Source: a virus
Virus record (IMG/VR): IMGVR_UViG_3300020450_000037
Span: 1 to 45,794 of that record
Reading direction: 5' to 3' (one strand)
Length of the DNA stretch: 45,794 bases
Under the pieces are notes generated by a model that was given only the letters and a program-made list of their open reading frames with translations, ran no database searches and was not told the origin of the DNA. Shown one piece after another: positions 37,255-44,781 of the stretch. A program made the translations under genes and the position numbers. Each line of letters starts with the position of its first letter. Positions within the stretch are counted from its first letter, which is position 1.

Positions 37255-37467
37255 TTATTCAAGAATAAGTGATTTGATGGTGATTGATCCGTCTATGTTT
37301 TTTTCTAACTCTGCTTTAGATTTGATGCACTGGTACTTGACGCCTTCGGAGTATTCTCGTTCAGCAGTACGTTTGCCTCTAAGACATTGCCCCATGGAGT
37401 CTTGTATTCTGTGTTCCTTGATCTCATTGTTGATTAACATTAAAAGTGCTACCACTGTCTCGATCAT
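37255..37467 (-). CDS. small hypothetical protein, 70 aa
   Basis: Short hydrophobic start (MIETVVALLMLINNE), then MGQCLRGKRTAER and KYQCIKSKAELE, two spaced cysteines that could pair if exported. Overlaps the upstream gene by 4 bases. Resembles the next gene in layout. Function unknown. Confidence 0.55.
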   Translation of the reverse strand: MIETVVALLMLINNEIKEHRIQDSMGQCLRGKRTAEREYSEGVKYQCIKSKAELEKNIDGSITIKSLILE

Positions 37468-37676
37468 ATGCTCTCTTTCCTTTCACAACCTACTTCAAGA
37501 TGTACTACTGTCAAGTATCCATCTTCGTCAGTAAGCATTGCCCTTGTGTTTTTTTCTTTTTCTACTGCCGCTTCTAGACACAATGATTTAGTTTCAAAAG
37601 TTCTTGTAGGATTTTCATACATGGTTCTACAATCCATCATTGTTGTAACACACATTACTGCAAACATTTCCCACAT
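37464..37676 (-). CDS. small Cys-containing hypothetical protein, 70 aa
   Basis: Signal-like start MWEMFAVMCVTTMMDCRT, then KSLCLEAAVEKEKN and HLEVGCERKE. Four or five Cys suggest an exported disulfide protein. Overlaps neighbours (4 bases, 1 base). Function unknown. Confidence 0.55.
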   Translation of the reverse strand: MWEMFAVMCVTTMMDCRTMYENPTRTFETKSLCLEAAVEKEKNTRAMLTDEDGYLTVVHLEVGCERKESI

Positions 37677-38092
37677 TAGTGACCGTTCCCGTTTGTGTAT
37701 TTGATATCTCTATCTGCGTCTTTTAATTTCTCAATGTCTTTTGCAATCTTTTCTACTTGCTTCTGTAGGAATTCAATGTTAACTCTATTCTCCATATTCT
37801 TTTCTAATACGGCTTCCATCTTCTCTACACTTTTATACAAGTCCTCAATAAGCATAAATTGTTCTAGGTCGTTTTGCGATTGGCCTAATTCACCTCTAGG
37901 ATATTTTATTCTAAATTCTGAATTGGAATCTAGATCTTTCTGCATTAAAGTTATCGTGTTAGTATGTTGGTTAAGTTGCTCTACCACACCAAAGTATGCC
38001 CAAACACCTACTGCTACTGCACCTATGATAGCCAACATATTTCTGATTGGCATTGAAATACTTGTATTGTCCGATACGTTGAATTTACTCAT
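37676..38092 (-). CDS. membrane-anchored coiled-coil protein, 138 aa
   Basis: A transmembrane helix at residues 18-40 (RNMLAIIGAVAVGVWAYFGVV) follows a short cytoplasmic tail, then a long coiled coil (about 45-128). The layout fits a spanin or tail-assembly membrane partner; unproven. First gene of the minus-strand run that ends with iscU. Confidence 0.65.
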   Translation of the reverse strand: MSKFNVSDNTSISMPIRNMLAIIGAVAVGVWAYFGVVEQLNQHTNTITLMQKDLDSNSEFRIKYPRGELGQSQNDLEQFMLIEDLYKSVEKMEAVLEKNMENRVNIEFLQKQVEKIAKDIEKLKDADRDIKYTNGNGH

Positions 38093-38128
38093 AAATCCTT
38101 TTAATTTCTATTTATCATTCAAAAGAGG

Positions 38129-38159
38129 TTGACATACTCCATTATCGGTGCTATAAATA
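38129..38159 (+). promoter_or_regulatory. tmRNA promoter (sigma70 -35 with TATAAATA -10)
   Basis: TTGACA (38129-38134), 17-bp spacer, TATAAATA (38152-38159). The -10 suits both host sigma70 and a T4-type late factor, so the RNA could be made throughout infection. An ATGACGTCAT palindrome lies just downstream (38171-38180). Confidence 0.8.
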
Positions 38160-38167
38160 AAGAGTAA

Positions 38168-38436
38168 TTGATGACGTCATTGTATGTCACAAGAGCAGGA
38201 CCCGGGTGCAATTCCCGGCCACTCCACCAATTCAATATACCCCCTACGGGGTGGAATTAGGATCGACTGGCTTGTTAAGAATGAAAGAGATTACCGGGTG
38301 GGAACTCCGTTAACGTAACAAAACTATAAATGCAAACGATAACTTTGCATCTGAGGATTATGCACTAGCGGCATAATTTGACGGGGTTGGCAACTTACCT
38401 GGCAACAGAAAAGTTGCGTACATTTTGACTGGATAG
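38168..38436 (+). ncRNA. ssrA: circularly permuted (two-piece) tmRNA
   Basis: The acceptor piece comes first: CCGGG-TGCAATT-CCCGG T-arm, CCACTCC acceptor strand, discriminator A and CCA ending at 38229. An intervening loop (38230-38247, ACCCC-CTAC-GGGGT hairpin overlap) leads to the coding piece beginning GGGGTGG (38248-38254), which pairs with CCACTCC to close a 7-bp acceptor stem with one G-T. CTTGT (38271-38275) pairs with ACAAG (38189-38193), as expected for helix P2. The tag frame at 38332-38376 encodes ANDNFASEDYALAA-stop. A GCAACTT/AAGTTGC helix follows (pseudoknot region). The permuted order is the alphaproteobacterial arrangement; the exact outer ends are approximate. It rescues stalled ribosomes and tags their products for proteolysis. 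Confidence 0.92.
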
Positions 38437-38449
38437 AAGGACAAATAAA

Positions 38450-38554
38450 ATGGCTACATATATCACAATTCTAGGAGCCGCATTAGTTATAAATGCAATC
38501 CATGTAGCAATCACAGGACATCAAGTTATGCTCTGTGTTTCTGGCTGTAATTAA
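38450..38554 (+). CDS. 34-aa hydrophobic mini-protein
   Basis: MATYITILGAALVINAIHVA then ITGHQVMLCVSGCN. AGAAGGA lies 8 bases upstream. Sits between tmRNA and tRNA, so it is co-transcribed with RNA genes. One membrane helix; function unknown. Confidence 0.5.
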   Translation: MATYITILGAALVINAIHVAITGHQVMLCVSGCN

Positions 38555-38559
38555 TCAAT

Positions 38560-38634
38560 AGGGGTAAAGTGTCAATGGTTGCACGTCAGACTCCAAATCT
38601 GAAAGACAGGGTTCGATTCCTTGTGCCTCTGCCA
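38560..38634 (+). tRNA. tRNA-Trp (anticodon CCA)
   Basis: Acceptor stem AGGGGTA/TGCCTCT with two G-T pairs, D stem GTGT/GCAC, anticodon stem TCAGA/TCTGA with loop CTCCAAA (anticodon CCA), T stem CAGGG/CCTTG with loop TTCGATT, discriminator G, and CCA encoded at 38632-38634. All four stems close, so it should be functional. Confidence 0.93.
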
Positions 38635-38655
38635 ATTATTTGATTATATCACTTG

Positions 38656-38684
38656 TTGACAAATACAAGTAAAGAGTGTATAAG
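38656..38684 (+). promoter_or_regulatory. sigma70-type promoter
   Basis: Perfect -35 TTGACA (38656-38661), 17-bp spacer, -10 TATAAG (38679-38684), upstream of the 22-aa mini-gene. Confidence 0.75.
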
Positions 38685-38710
38685 TATTTTGCATTCAGGA
38701 GGTGAATATT

Positions 38711-38779
38711 ATGACTGGAGCAGAAATAGGAATTACAATAATGGTTACACTTTGGTTAGTTGGAGTATTGACTAATTAA
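38711..38779 (+). CDS. 22-aa membrane mini-protein
   Basis: MTGAEIGITIMVTLWLVGVL plus TN, essentially one transmembrane helix. Perfect AGGAGGTG ribosome binding site at 38697-38704 and a consensus promoter make expression very likely despite the length. Role unknown. Confidence 0.6.
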   Translation: MTGAEIGITIMVTLWLVGVLTN

Positions 38780-38834
38780 AGATAATATTGTATTATTAGA
38801 CTTATGACTATGAATTGGAGTATGGGAGAATTTT

Positions 38835-39395
38835 ATGCGAATAGTAACTAACCAAGTACCTTTCCCCCATACTATTATATATGATTATTATGCTCCACGA
38901 GAGTATAGCCTAATGTTTGCCGAACTACATAAGTTAAAACCCCTTATGTCGGATAAGACCAACGATGGTGATCCTAGATCAAATGGAATGATTGGTTTAT
39001 CCCTCGACAAACATTTTAGGAACGATAGATCCAAAAGTGACATCCTTACATATAACAGACAAATTTTTGATATTACAGAAAGATTGGTTTCGGACAATCC
39101 AATGTTAAATTATTTGGATATGTGTAATGATGACCTTACTCAAATTAATTTTTATCCTGATGGTAGTGAGTACCAAAGCCACGCCGATCATGCCACAATA
39201 AGTGCAGTAACATTATTCTGTCACGAACCTAGAACATTCAAAGGTGGACATTTAAAGTTTGCTAAACAGGAATATATACCTAATTTGGAAAACAATTCAA
39301 TCATTTTATTTCCAAGTTATGAAGCACACGAAGTTACCAAAACCCAAGGAACGGGTAGATTTTCGATAAATCAGTTTTATTTTATCAACCGATAA
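38835..39395 (+). CDS. 2-oxoglutarate/Fe(II)-dependent oxygenase
   Basis: 186 aa. Iron triad H116-x-D118 (QSHADH) and H165 (YEAHEV), 2OG-binding R175 (GRFSIN), with GGHLKF and ILFPSYEAHEV strands. GGGAG ribosome binding site. Substrate unknown. Confidence 0.85.
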   Translation: MRIVTNQVPFPHTIIYDYYAPREYSLMFAELHKLKPLMSDKTNDGDPRSNGMIGLSLDKHFRNDRSKSDILTYNRQIFDITERLVSDNPMLNYLDMCNDDLTQINFYPDGSEYQSHADHATISAVTLFCHEPRTFKGGHLKFAKQEYIPNLENNSIILFPSYEAHEVTKTQGTGRFSINQFYFINR

Positions 39396-39398
39396 AGG

Positions 39399-39426
39399 TT
39401 GACTTTTCCAAAAAAAGTGTTATATT
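39399..39426 (+). promoter_or_regulatory. sigma70-type promoter
   Basis: -35 TTGACT (39399-39404), 16-bp spacer, -10 TATATT (39421-39426), directly after the oxygenase stop, upstream of the 39459 gene. Confidence 0.65.
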
Positions 39427-39458
39427 AATAGTATAAATTTATTTCAAGAGGTAGAATT

Positions 39459-39923
39459 ATGACAATGCATCTTGCTAGAGGCTTAACAACTTTAAACACT
39501 AAGAAACCTAAAAGGCAGATTACTAAGGCTAAAATGAAACGTTGGGCAGAAGAACTAAGACTGTACAACAAAGACATGAAACGTTTAGGTATGCATAGCC
39601 ATAGAATGACAATGGAACAATATGTTGAATATGTTCATGGCAACTTTACTCCTAAACAACGTAGTACAACTGTGATGTCGACTCCCTGGCATCAAGCAGG
39701 TGTATCATATGAACGTAAGACTGAACATATCCCCAGTGGGAAATCTTCAGCCAGTTTCGCTCCCGCAACTAAAAAAGAACCTATGCAGTACACAGGAAAA
39801 CGTAGATTGATTGGTATTGCAACTATGCATAAATCTAACATGGTGCCTATCTTTGCCGATGATGAAGATGACAAGAATGGTCGTAAGGCGGCAACTGAAA
39901 TTGCAACAATGAGAAGGAACTAA
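39459..39923 (+). CDS. conserved T4-like phage hypothetical protein, 154 aa
   Basis: TMHLARGLTTLNTKKPKR at the start, then KMKRWAEELRLYNKDMKRLGMHSHRMT and a C-terminal LIGIATMHKSNMVPIF motif. This architecture, ending in G(I)ATMHKSN.VP, is well conserved in T4-like cyanophages as I recall. Basic; function unknown. AGAGG ribosome binding site. Confidence 0.8.
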   Translation: MTMHLARGLTTLNTKKPKRQITKAKMKRWAEELRLYNKDMKRLGMHSHRMTMEQYVEYVHGNFTPKQRSTTVMSTPWHQAGVSYERKTEHIPSGKSSASFAPATKKEPMQYTGKRRLIGIATMHKSNMVPIFADDEDDKNGRKAATEIATMRRN

Positions 39924-40609
39924 TGGATAAAAGATTAAAGCAAAAAGTTTTGAGATGGACATATATTATATTTGGTAGTATTTTTATTATTATATCAAGT
40001 TATGGTGCAGGAACATTTTTTCCAAATCCATTTGTAAAAGATAAGATAATAAAGACAAAAGAAATATCCTTACTACAAGAATGGAAGTCATATGGTTTCT
40101 TTCAACCTAGTATAGAATATAGTAATAACACAGAATTTATACTTGCAGTTGGTAAGTGTATTGCATTCCACAACTTACAACTAAACATAGAAACAAGAGT
40201 ACACAGAGATATTATTGTAGCAATGGCTGTTTTGGAAACAGGATATGGTACAAGTAGATTTGCCAACGAGGCTAATAATTTATTTGGTATTAGAACTTGG
40301 CGTAAAAATGAACCACAACTAAAGGCAAAAGGTAATCCCGATGCTCCATGGGGTGTAAAGAAATATAAAACCAAATGTGATAGTGTTTTGGATATGATCC
40401 AAACTATTAATAGACACTCGGCTTATGAAGCCTTTAGAGCAGAAAGACAAGCACAACTAGATTCAGGTAAGATTAATTTGGATAAACAAATTGATTTACT
40501 TGCTAAATGGAGTACCAATCCAGACTATGTTAAATTGGTAAAAGCAAAGGCAAAAAAAGTAGAAAAAATATTACTTAAACATTATAATGGTAATAAATTG
40601 GCAAATTAA
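39923..40609 (+). CDS. Bax/FlgJ-like glucosaminidase with signal anchor
   Basis: 228 aa. N-terminal membrane segment (residues 12-30), then a glucosaminidase/lysozyme-type domain: catalytic E105 in AMAVLETGYGTSRFANEANNLFGIRTW. The closest bacterial model is Bax. It should cleave peptidoglycan glycan strands, either for lysis (signal-arrest-release style) or entry. Its start shares one base with the previous stop. Confidence 0.82.
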   Translation: MDKRLKQKVLRWTYIIFGSIFIIISSYGAGTFFPNPFVKDKIIKTKEISLLQEWKSYGFFQPSIEYSNNTEFILAVGKCIAFHNLQLNIETRVHRDIIVAMAVLETGYGTSRFANEANNLFGIRTWRKNEPQLKAKGNPDAPWGVKKYKTKCDSVLDMIQTINRHSAYEAFRAERQAQLDSGKINLDKQIDLLAKWSTNPDYVKLVKAKAKKVEKILLKHYNGNKLAN

Positions 40610-40612
40610 TGG

Positions 40613-40641
40613 TTGATTTATTTTCTAAAATAGTTTATAGT
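40613..40641 (+). promoter_or_regulatory. sigma70-type promoter
   Basis: -35 TTGATT (40613-40618), 17-bp spacer, -10 TATAGT (40636-40641), before the lipoprotein genes. Confidence 0.6.
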
Positions 40642-40675
40642 GTACGAGTAAGAATAGGCTAAAAAGGAGGCTTAA

Positions 40676-41164
40676 ATGAATAAACTAACGAAAGCACTTG
40701 TACTAGGTTCTATGATACTAGGTCTTGGTGCTTGTTCAAGTATGACTACGGTAAGTGAACGTGAAACGTATGCTATGCCTAGTTGGTACAAGAAGTGTGA
40801 ACAATCAGGAACAGAAGGTTTCTTATTCTGGAAAGAAGATTATGTTTACTCTTGTGGTTCTGGTGTAAGTATATTCCACCAGGGTGCAGAAGAAGAAATG
40901 TATGCATTCGCAATCAATAACTTCGCAAAAAGAATCAACGGTACAGTGGATTCAAGCACAGTTATCAAGATTGATGGTAATAATAAGAATACAACTACTG
41001 TCATTAAACATAAAGTTTCTAACACTAGAATTGCACAATATCTAGAAAAAGAAATGGAATGGTACACACTTGGTGGTAAGCATTACAAGTTCGTGAAGTT
41101 TAAAATGCCAAAAGCAATCTTCGAAGAATTGATTGCTGACGCAAAAGCACAGAGAGTTCAATAA
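40676..41164 (+). CDS. lipoprotein, 162 aa
   Basis: Signal peptide with lipobox LGAC (Cys20), mature N-terminus CSSMTTVSE. The body has CGSGVSIFHQGAEEEMYAFAI and a charged C-terminus. AAGGAGG ribosome binding site. Likely outer-membrane anchored. It shares one base with the next lipoprotein gene. Function unknown; superinfection exclusion or envelope remodelling are possibilities. Confidence 0.75.
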   Translation: MNKLTKALVLGSMILGLGACSSMTTVSERETYAMPSWYKKCEQSGTEGFLFWKEDYVYSCGSGVSIFHQGAEEEMYAFAINNFAKRINGTVDSSTVIKIDGNNKNTTTVIKHKVSNTRIAQYLEKEMEWYTLGGKHYKFVKFKMPKAIFEELIADAKAQRVQ

Positions 41165-41505
41165 TGTATAGAATTGCACTTTTAATATTAGGTGCAGTTC
41201 TTGTTCAAGGGTGTGCAAGTAAACAACTTACTGCTGACCGCCCTGAATATTGTCATACTACAAAAGACATTCTAGTTAAGAATGGTACTGATGTAGAAAG
41301 TATGACTAAAGTTGAATGCACTGACAAAATAGCAGACCAAAACTTCCTAGCAAGATCTGGCATTGCAAGTGACTGTCGCGAGTATTATTATCGTGTTGTC
41401 ATAGGTGGTGAACAGAAATATAAAAGAGGTTTTGTTTGTAAGAAACTTGATAAGAACGGAGAGCATGGTGGTTGGGAAATCGTCAATCCTAGCATTAATT
41501 ATTAG
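41164..41505 (+). CDS. lipoprotein with 17-kDa surface-antigen-like C-terminus, 113 aa
   Basis: Lipobox VQGC (Cys17). The C-terminal SDCREYYYRVVIGGEQKYKRGFVC...GGWEIVN follows the pattern CREYxxxVxIGGxxxxxxGxxCxxxxGxWxIV typical of the alphaproteobacterial 17-kDa surface antigen C-terminus. Envelope location inferred. Overlaps the next gene by 41 bases. Confidence 0.7.
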   Translation: MYRIALLILGAVLVQGCASKQLTADRPEYCHTTKDILVKNGTDVESMTKVECTDKIADQNFLARSGIASDCREYYYRVVIGGEQKYKRGFVCKKLDKNGEHGGWEIVNPSINY

Positions 41506-41905
41506 TGTAAGCCTAATGACTGGCTGTGCTAATACACAGGAAACCTACATTACGTCTAGTAGTGTAGAGTCAAGCACTAATAGTAAGTATTTAGAAACAT
41601 CTACATCTGTTGCAACTGTTGTTAATCTTTTTAGATGGGGTTTGCATAAACTTCCTAAGGAAGATCAATTGAAACAAGAACAAGCAGTATTTTATGCATT
41701 GGATAATTTAGAAGAAGGTCAAGTTACTAAATGGTATAATGCAAAGAATGGATCACAAGGTGCAGTTAAGATATCTATGACATATCCTTCCGGTAGTGGA
41801 TTTTGTAGAGTTATACTATCACAAATTACTTACAAGAATAAAACAAGAGATTTTAAAGAAACTGCCTGTATCAATCACCTAAGGACTTGGAAATTTATAC
41901 GATAA
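41465..41905 (+). CDS. lipoprotein, 146 aa
   Basis: Start at ATG 41465 behind GGAG inside the previous gene. Signal peptide with lipobox MTGC (Cys20 or so). The C-terminal FCRVILSQITYKNKTRDFKETAC...RTWKFI again resembles the surface-antigen pattern, more weakly. Third lipoprotein in a row. Confidence 0.7.
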   Translation: MVVGKSSILALIISVSLMTGCANTQETYITSSSVESSTNSKYLETSTSVATVVNLFRWGLHKLPKEDQLKQEQAVFYALDNLEEGQVTKWYNAKNGSQGAVKISMTYPSGSGFCRVILSQITYKNKTRDFKETACINHLRTWKFIR

Positions 41906-41921
41906 TTTTAGGTAAATATAT

Positions 41922-43670
41922 ATGTATCAAAGGAACAGTATGTGGTTAGGATTTATAACATTTCTATCTGCACTTACAATTAGTGCGGTAGCAATTTACT
42001 ATTCAGTAGCAGGTCTGGCGGCTATATTTGCCGCGGCTGTAATACCTATTATAATAATGGGAGTATCGTTAGAAGTTGGTAAACTTGTAACGGCAGTTTG
42101 GCTTCATAGGAACTGGACACGTGCCGTATGGTGGTTAAAAACTTACCTAGCCATAGCAGTCTTTGTATTAATGTTTATTACGTCTATGGGTATCTTTGGA
42201 TATCTTTCTAAAGCACACATAGAACAAACGTCAATGAGTCAAGAACAGGTTGCACTCATAACTTCATTAGATGATAAATTAGCAAGATCAGAAGCAAAGA
42301 TATCAAGATGGCAAACTGAAATGGATCGCCTATTAGGTGGCGAAGATATTCGTGTTGACAACCTAATTGATCGTGAGCAAGTAGAACTAGATAAGATCAA
42401 TGCACTTATTAAAGCAGAAAAAGATGACATTAGAAAAGACTTTGATAAGCAAATAGAATTACAGAACAAACGTATTGAACAAGCAAAAGAACGTAAAGAA
42501 GCAGACATACAAGCGGCCAAGGATAGATTTGAAGGATCCTTTGGTGGTGGTGCAAAGTTTGACGAAGCAGTAGAAAAAGCAAAAGCCAACGAACTAGCAG
42601 TGGCAAGTTCGGCACAAAGAGAAATACGTAACATTAATTCACAACTAAATGATGCACTGGCTAAAGTAGATGCCAAGTATGCAGATGACATAAAAGCAAT
42701 ACAGGATAGAATACAGGATCTACGTGGACAAGCAAATGCTAAAACAGAAGATTTAGATGCTAGAATTACAGAATTAGAAACATTCATTGATAAAGAACAG
42801 AATATTATTGATAATGTTAGAGAAGAAAAATTTACTTACGAGAAAACTTATAGACAATTAGAAGCAGAAGTAGGACCTATTAAGTACATTGCAGAGTTTA
42901 TTTACGGTGAACAAGCCGACCAATCATTATTAGAGGCCGCTGTCAGATGGGTTATTATAATAATTATATTTGTATTTGATCCACTAGCAGTATTATTGCT
43001 TATAGCATCTCAATACACATTCCATTGGCATAGAGAAGAAAAAGGTCTTGTAGGTCCCGGAGGTGGTACTCTGCCCCCAAAGCCAGACAAGGATCCAGAT
43101 CCAGATCCTGAACCACCTTACACACAAGAACAGTGGGATGATGCCCATCGTGAAAACGAAGAATTTAATCGCAAAAGAGACGAACAATTAAGAGCAGATA
43201 AAATTTCTGCTAATGTACCTCCGGTCATAGGAAGTCCACTTGGTGCGGTATCTGTAAGCAAACCAGAAGTGATGACTGAAGAAGAAGAATATGCCAATGC
43301 AGGTATTACAAAAGAAGAAGCAGAAAAGAAACCAGAAGTACTAGAAGATATAAAAGTAGCAGAAGAAATAGAAGAAGCAATGAAAGGTGAGGGTGACGAT
43401 CTAGATAAATGGAACAACTGGGTTGAAGCGGCAAATAAAGAAGCAGAAAAAACACCAGAGCCTACTTTAAGTGAAACATTGCAAGAAGACTTAGAGCCTT
43501 TGCCTCAAGAAGAAGCAGTAGATAAAGAGATAGAACTTCCGGATACACAGAACAGGATCTTTTATACTAAAGAATTAGAGCAGTCAGATGCTCCAAAAAA
43601 AAAGGGTTCAAGTTACATAGTGAAGGAACAAGGAAATCAAATCCGAAAGAAGACCAATCCGGGCGAATAA
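41922..43670 (+). CDS. large membrane coiled-coil protein, zero-frame product (582 aa)
   Basis: Three to four transmembrane helices at residues 8-90 (SVAGLAAIFAAAVIPIIIMG, AIAVFVLMFITSMGIFGYL), a long coiled coil (about 100-310), another membrane segment (about 335-360, VIIIIIFVFDPLAVLLLIAS) and an acidic Pro/Glu-rich tail. The layout resembles DUF4407-like membrane proteins. It ends shortly after a run of nine A (43595-43603); the -1 frame is open to 43765. Function unknown. Confidence 0.7.
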   Translation: MYQRNSMWLGFITFLSALTISAVAIYYSVAGLAAIFAAAVIPIIIMGVSLEVGKLVTAVWLHRNWTRAVWWLKTYLAIAVFVLMFITSMGIFGYLSKAHIEQTSMSQEQVALITSLDDKLARSEAKISRWQTEMDRLLGGEDIRVDNLIDREQVELDKINALIKAEKDDIRKDFDKQIELQNKRIEQAKERKEADIQAAKDRFEGSFGGGAKFDEAVEKAKANELAVASSAQREIRNINSQLNDALAKVDAKYADDIKAIQDRIQDLRGQANAKTEDLDARITELETFIDKEQNIIDNVREEKFTYEKTYRQLEAEVGPIKYIAEFIYGEQADQSLLEAAVRWVIIIIIFVFDPLAVLLLIASQYTFHWHREEKGLVGPGGGTLPPKPDKDPDPDPEPPYTQEQWDDAHRENEEFNRKRDEQLRADKISANVPPVIGSPLGAVSVSKPEVMTEEEEYANAGITKEEAEKKPEVLEDIKVAEEIEEAMKGEGDDLDKWNNWVEAANKEAEKTPEPTLSETLQEDLEPLPQEEAVDKEIELPDTQNRIFYTKELEQSDAPKKKGSSYIVKEQGNQIRKKTNPGE

Positions 43671-43765
43671 AACCAGACCTAACAGAAGTGATTGAGCCAT
43701 ATACACAAAATGGTGAACAAACTGACACGTCACTTTTCAGCAAGATACTAGATAAGCGAAAATAA
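43604..43765 (+). CDS. -1 frame continuation of the 41922 gene (53 codons)
   Basis: A one-base backward slip on A AAA AAG (43598-43604) reads GFKLHSEGTRKSNPKEDQSG... and ends IEPYTQNGEQTDTSLFSKIL... at a stop at 43763-43765, 11 bases before the next gene. No start codon with a ribosome binding site exists inside this stretch. A full product of 614 aa fills an otherwise empty 106-base gap. Homopolymer miscounting is the main alternative. Confidence 0.55.
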   Translation, partial: GFKLHSEGTRKSNPKEDQSGRIKPDLTEVIEPYTQNGEQTDTSLFSKILDKRK

Positions 43766-43776
43766 GTACTCGTGTA

Positions 43777-44157
43777 ATGAGTAAAATCAATCTGATCACA
43801 CCACCTGATAAACTTAAGAACGACTTGCCTAGTGTTTTGATTGTAAATCCTGATCAAGGTATTAAACAACAATTTAATGATGTAGCAAAGAATATTAAAA
43901 CAGACTTCAACTTATATATGTTTGAAGAAGAAGTTGGTGTTGACACAGACTGGTTGTTAGACGTAGCAAATTATGTTGACCATATATTGATTAATATAGA
44001 TATGTGTGTCGCTACCCAGTGGACAGTAGGACATTTATTACGGTTCCCTAGTAGTTGGTATATGACTAAGAACGATCATGTGCCTTACAATAAGATTAAT
44101 ATTAATAGAATATTTGATCTTGAGTCATTTGTAAAAGGAGTAAATTACTTTGAGTAG
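43777..44157 (+). CDS. hypothetical protein, 126 aa
   Basis: Alpha/beta protein (LPSVLIVNPDQGIKQQFNDV ... VDHILINIDMCVATQWTVGHLL) that looks like a small Rossmann-type or TIR-like fold; similar short proteins are seen in marine T4-like phages (recollection). No ribosome binding site. Function unknown. Confidence 0.6.
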   Translation: MSKINLITPPDKLKNDLPSVLIVNPDQGIKQQFNDVAKNIKTDFNLYMFEEEVGVDTDWLLDVANYVDHILINIDMCVATQWTVGHLLRFPSSWYMTKNDHVPYNKININRIFDLESFVKGVNYFE

Positions 44158-44166
44158 GAGTAAAGA

Positions 44167-44781
44167 ATGTTAAAAGCAGACTTATGGTTTCCAAGTATAG
44201 TATGGTGTGGTAAGTTAGAAGTAGACTTGGTATGGTTAAAAAATTATGCAGATAATTTACGTAAGGCAGATCCAAAAGGACATTCGGTTAGTAACCACGG
44301 TGGTTGGCAAAGTAAAAGCATAGAGTCATGGGATCAATCTCCACAGGAGTTAATGTATTTTAGATCAGTAATAGATAGAGAAGTAAAGGATTGTGTTAAA
44401 CAAGCAGGACTTCCTATGTTACAAATGAGTAATCTTTGGTTTAACATAAACGGATATAAAGACTACAATAATCTACATGATCATCAGAACAGTATTCTAA
44501 GTGGTGCATTTTATATAGACGTAGCCGAACCAGACCTAATGGGAAATATAGAATTTCATAGAGAAGATGCCGCTATACATTTTTTACCACCACTTGACAA
44601 GTACAATCATTTTACAAGTCAAAAAGCATCTTATAGACCAGAGTCAGGATTGTTGTTATTATTTCCTAGTTGGCTTAAACATAATGTAGTAGGAAATTTA
44701 AGTCAACATGAAAGGTATAGTTTATCTTTTAACTTTACTCCTAGACAACAACCAGTGATGCCCGATGGACAACAGAACTAA
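44167..44781 (+). CDS. 2OG-Fe(II) oxygenase, TIGR02466-like, 204 aa
   Basis: LWFNINGYKDYNNLHDHQNS (H104, H106), LSGAFYIDV, LLLLFPSWLKHNV (H172) and R183 in ERYSLSFNF match the phage-frequent TIGR02466 pattern (N...H.H...SG.(F/Y)Y, FPSWL.H.V, R.S.SFN). Substrate unknown. Paralogue of the next gene, with which it overlaps by 17 bases. GGAG ribosome binding site. Confidence 0.8.
   Translation: MLKADLWFPSIVWCGKLEVDLVWLKNYADNLRKADPKGHSVSNHGGWQSKSIESWDQSPQELMYFRSVIDREVKDCVKQAGLPMLQMSNLWFNINGYKDYNNLHDHQNSILSGAFYIDVAEPDLMGNIEFHREDAAIHFLPPLDKYNHFTSQKASYRPESGLLLLFPSWLKHNVVGNLSQHERYSLSFNFTPRQQPVMPDGQQN

Noticed and set aside
38185-38229. T-arm and CCA as the 3' half of an ordinary tRNA
   Set aside because: No matching D and anticodon arms upstream; the acceptor strand pairs with GGGGTGG downstream and a tag frame follows, so it belongs to the permuted tmRNA.
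42239-42787. Long minus-strand reading frame (182 codons) opposite the coiled-coil gene
   Set aside because: It is rich in Ser, Cys and Leu with no ribosome binding site, and mirrors the heptad-repeat coding strand; a shadow frame.
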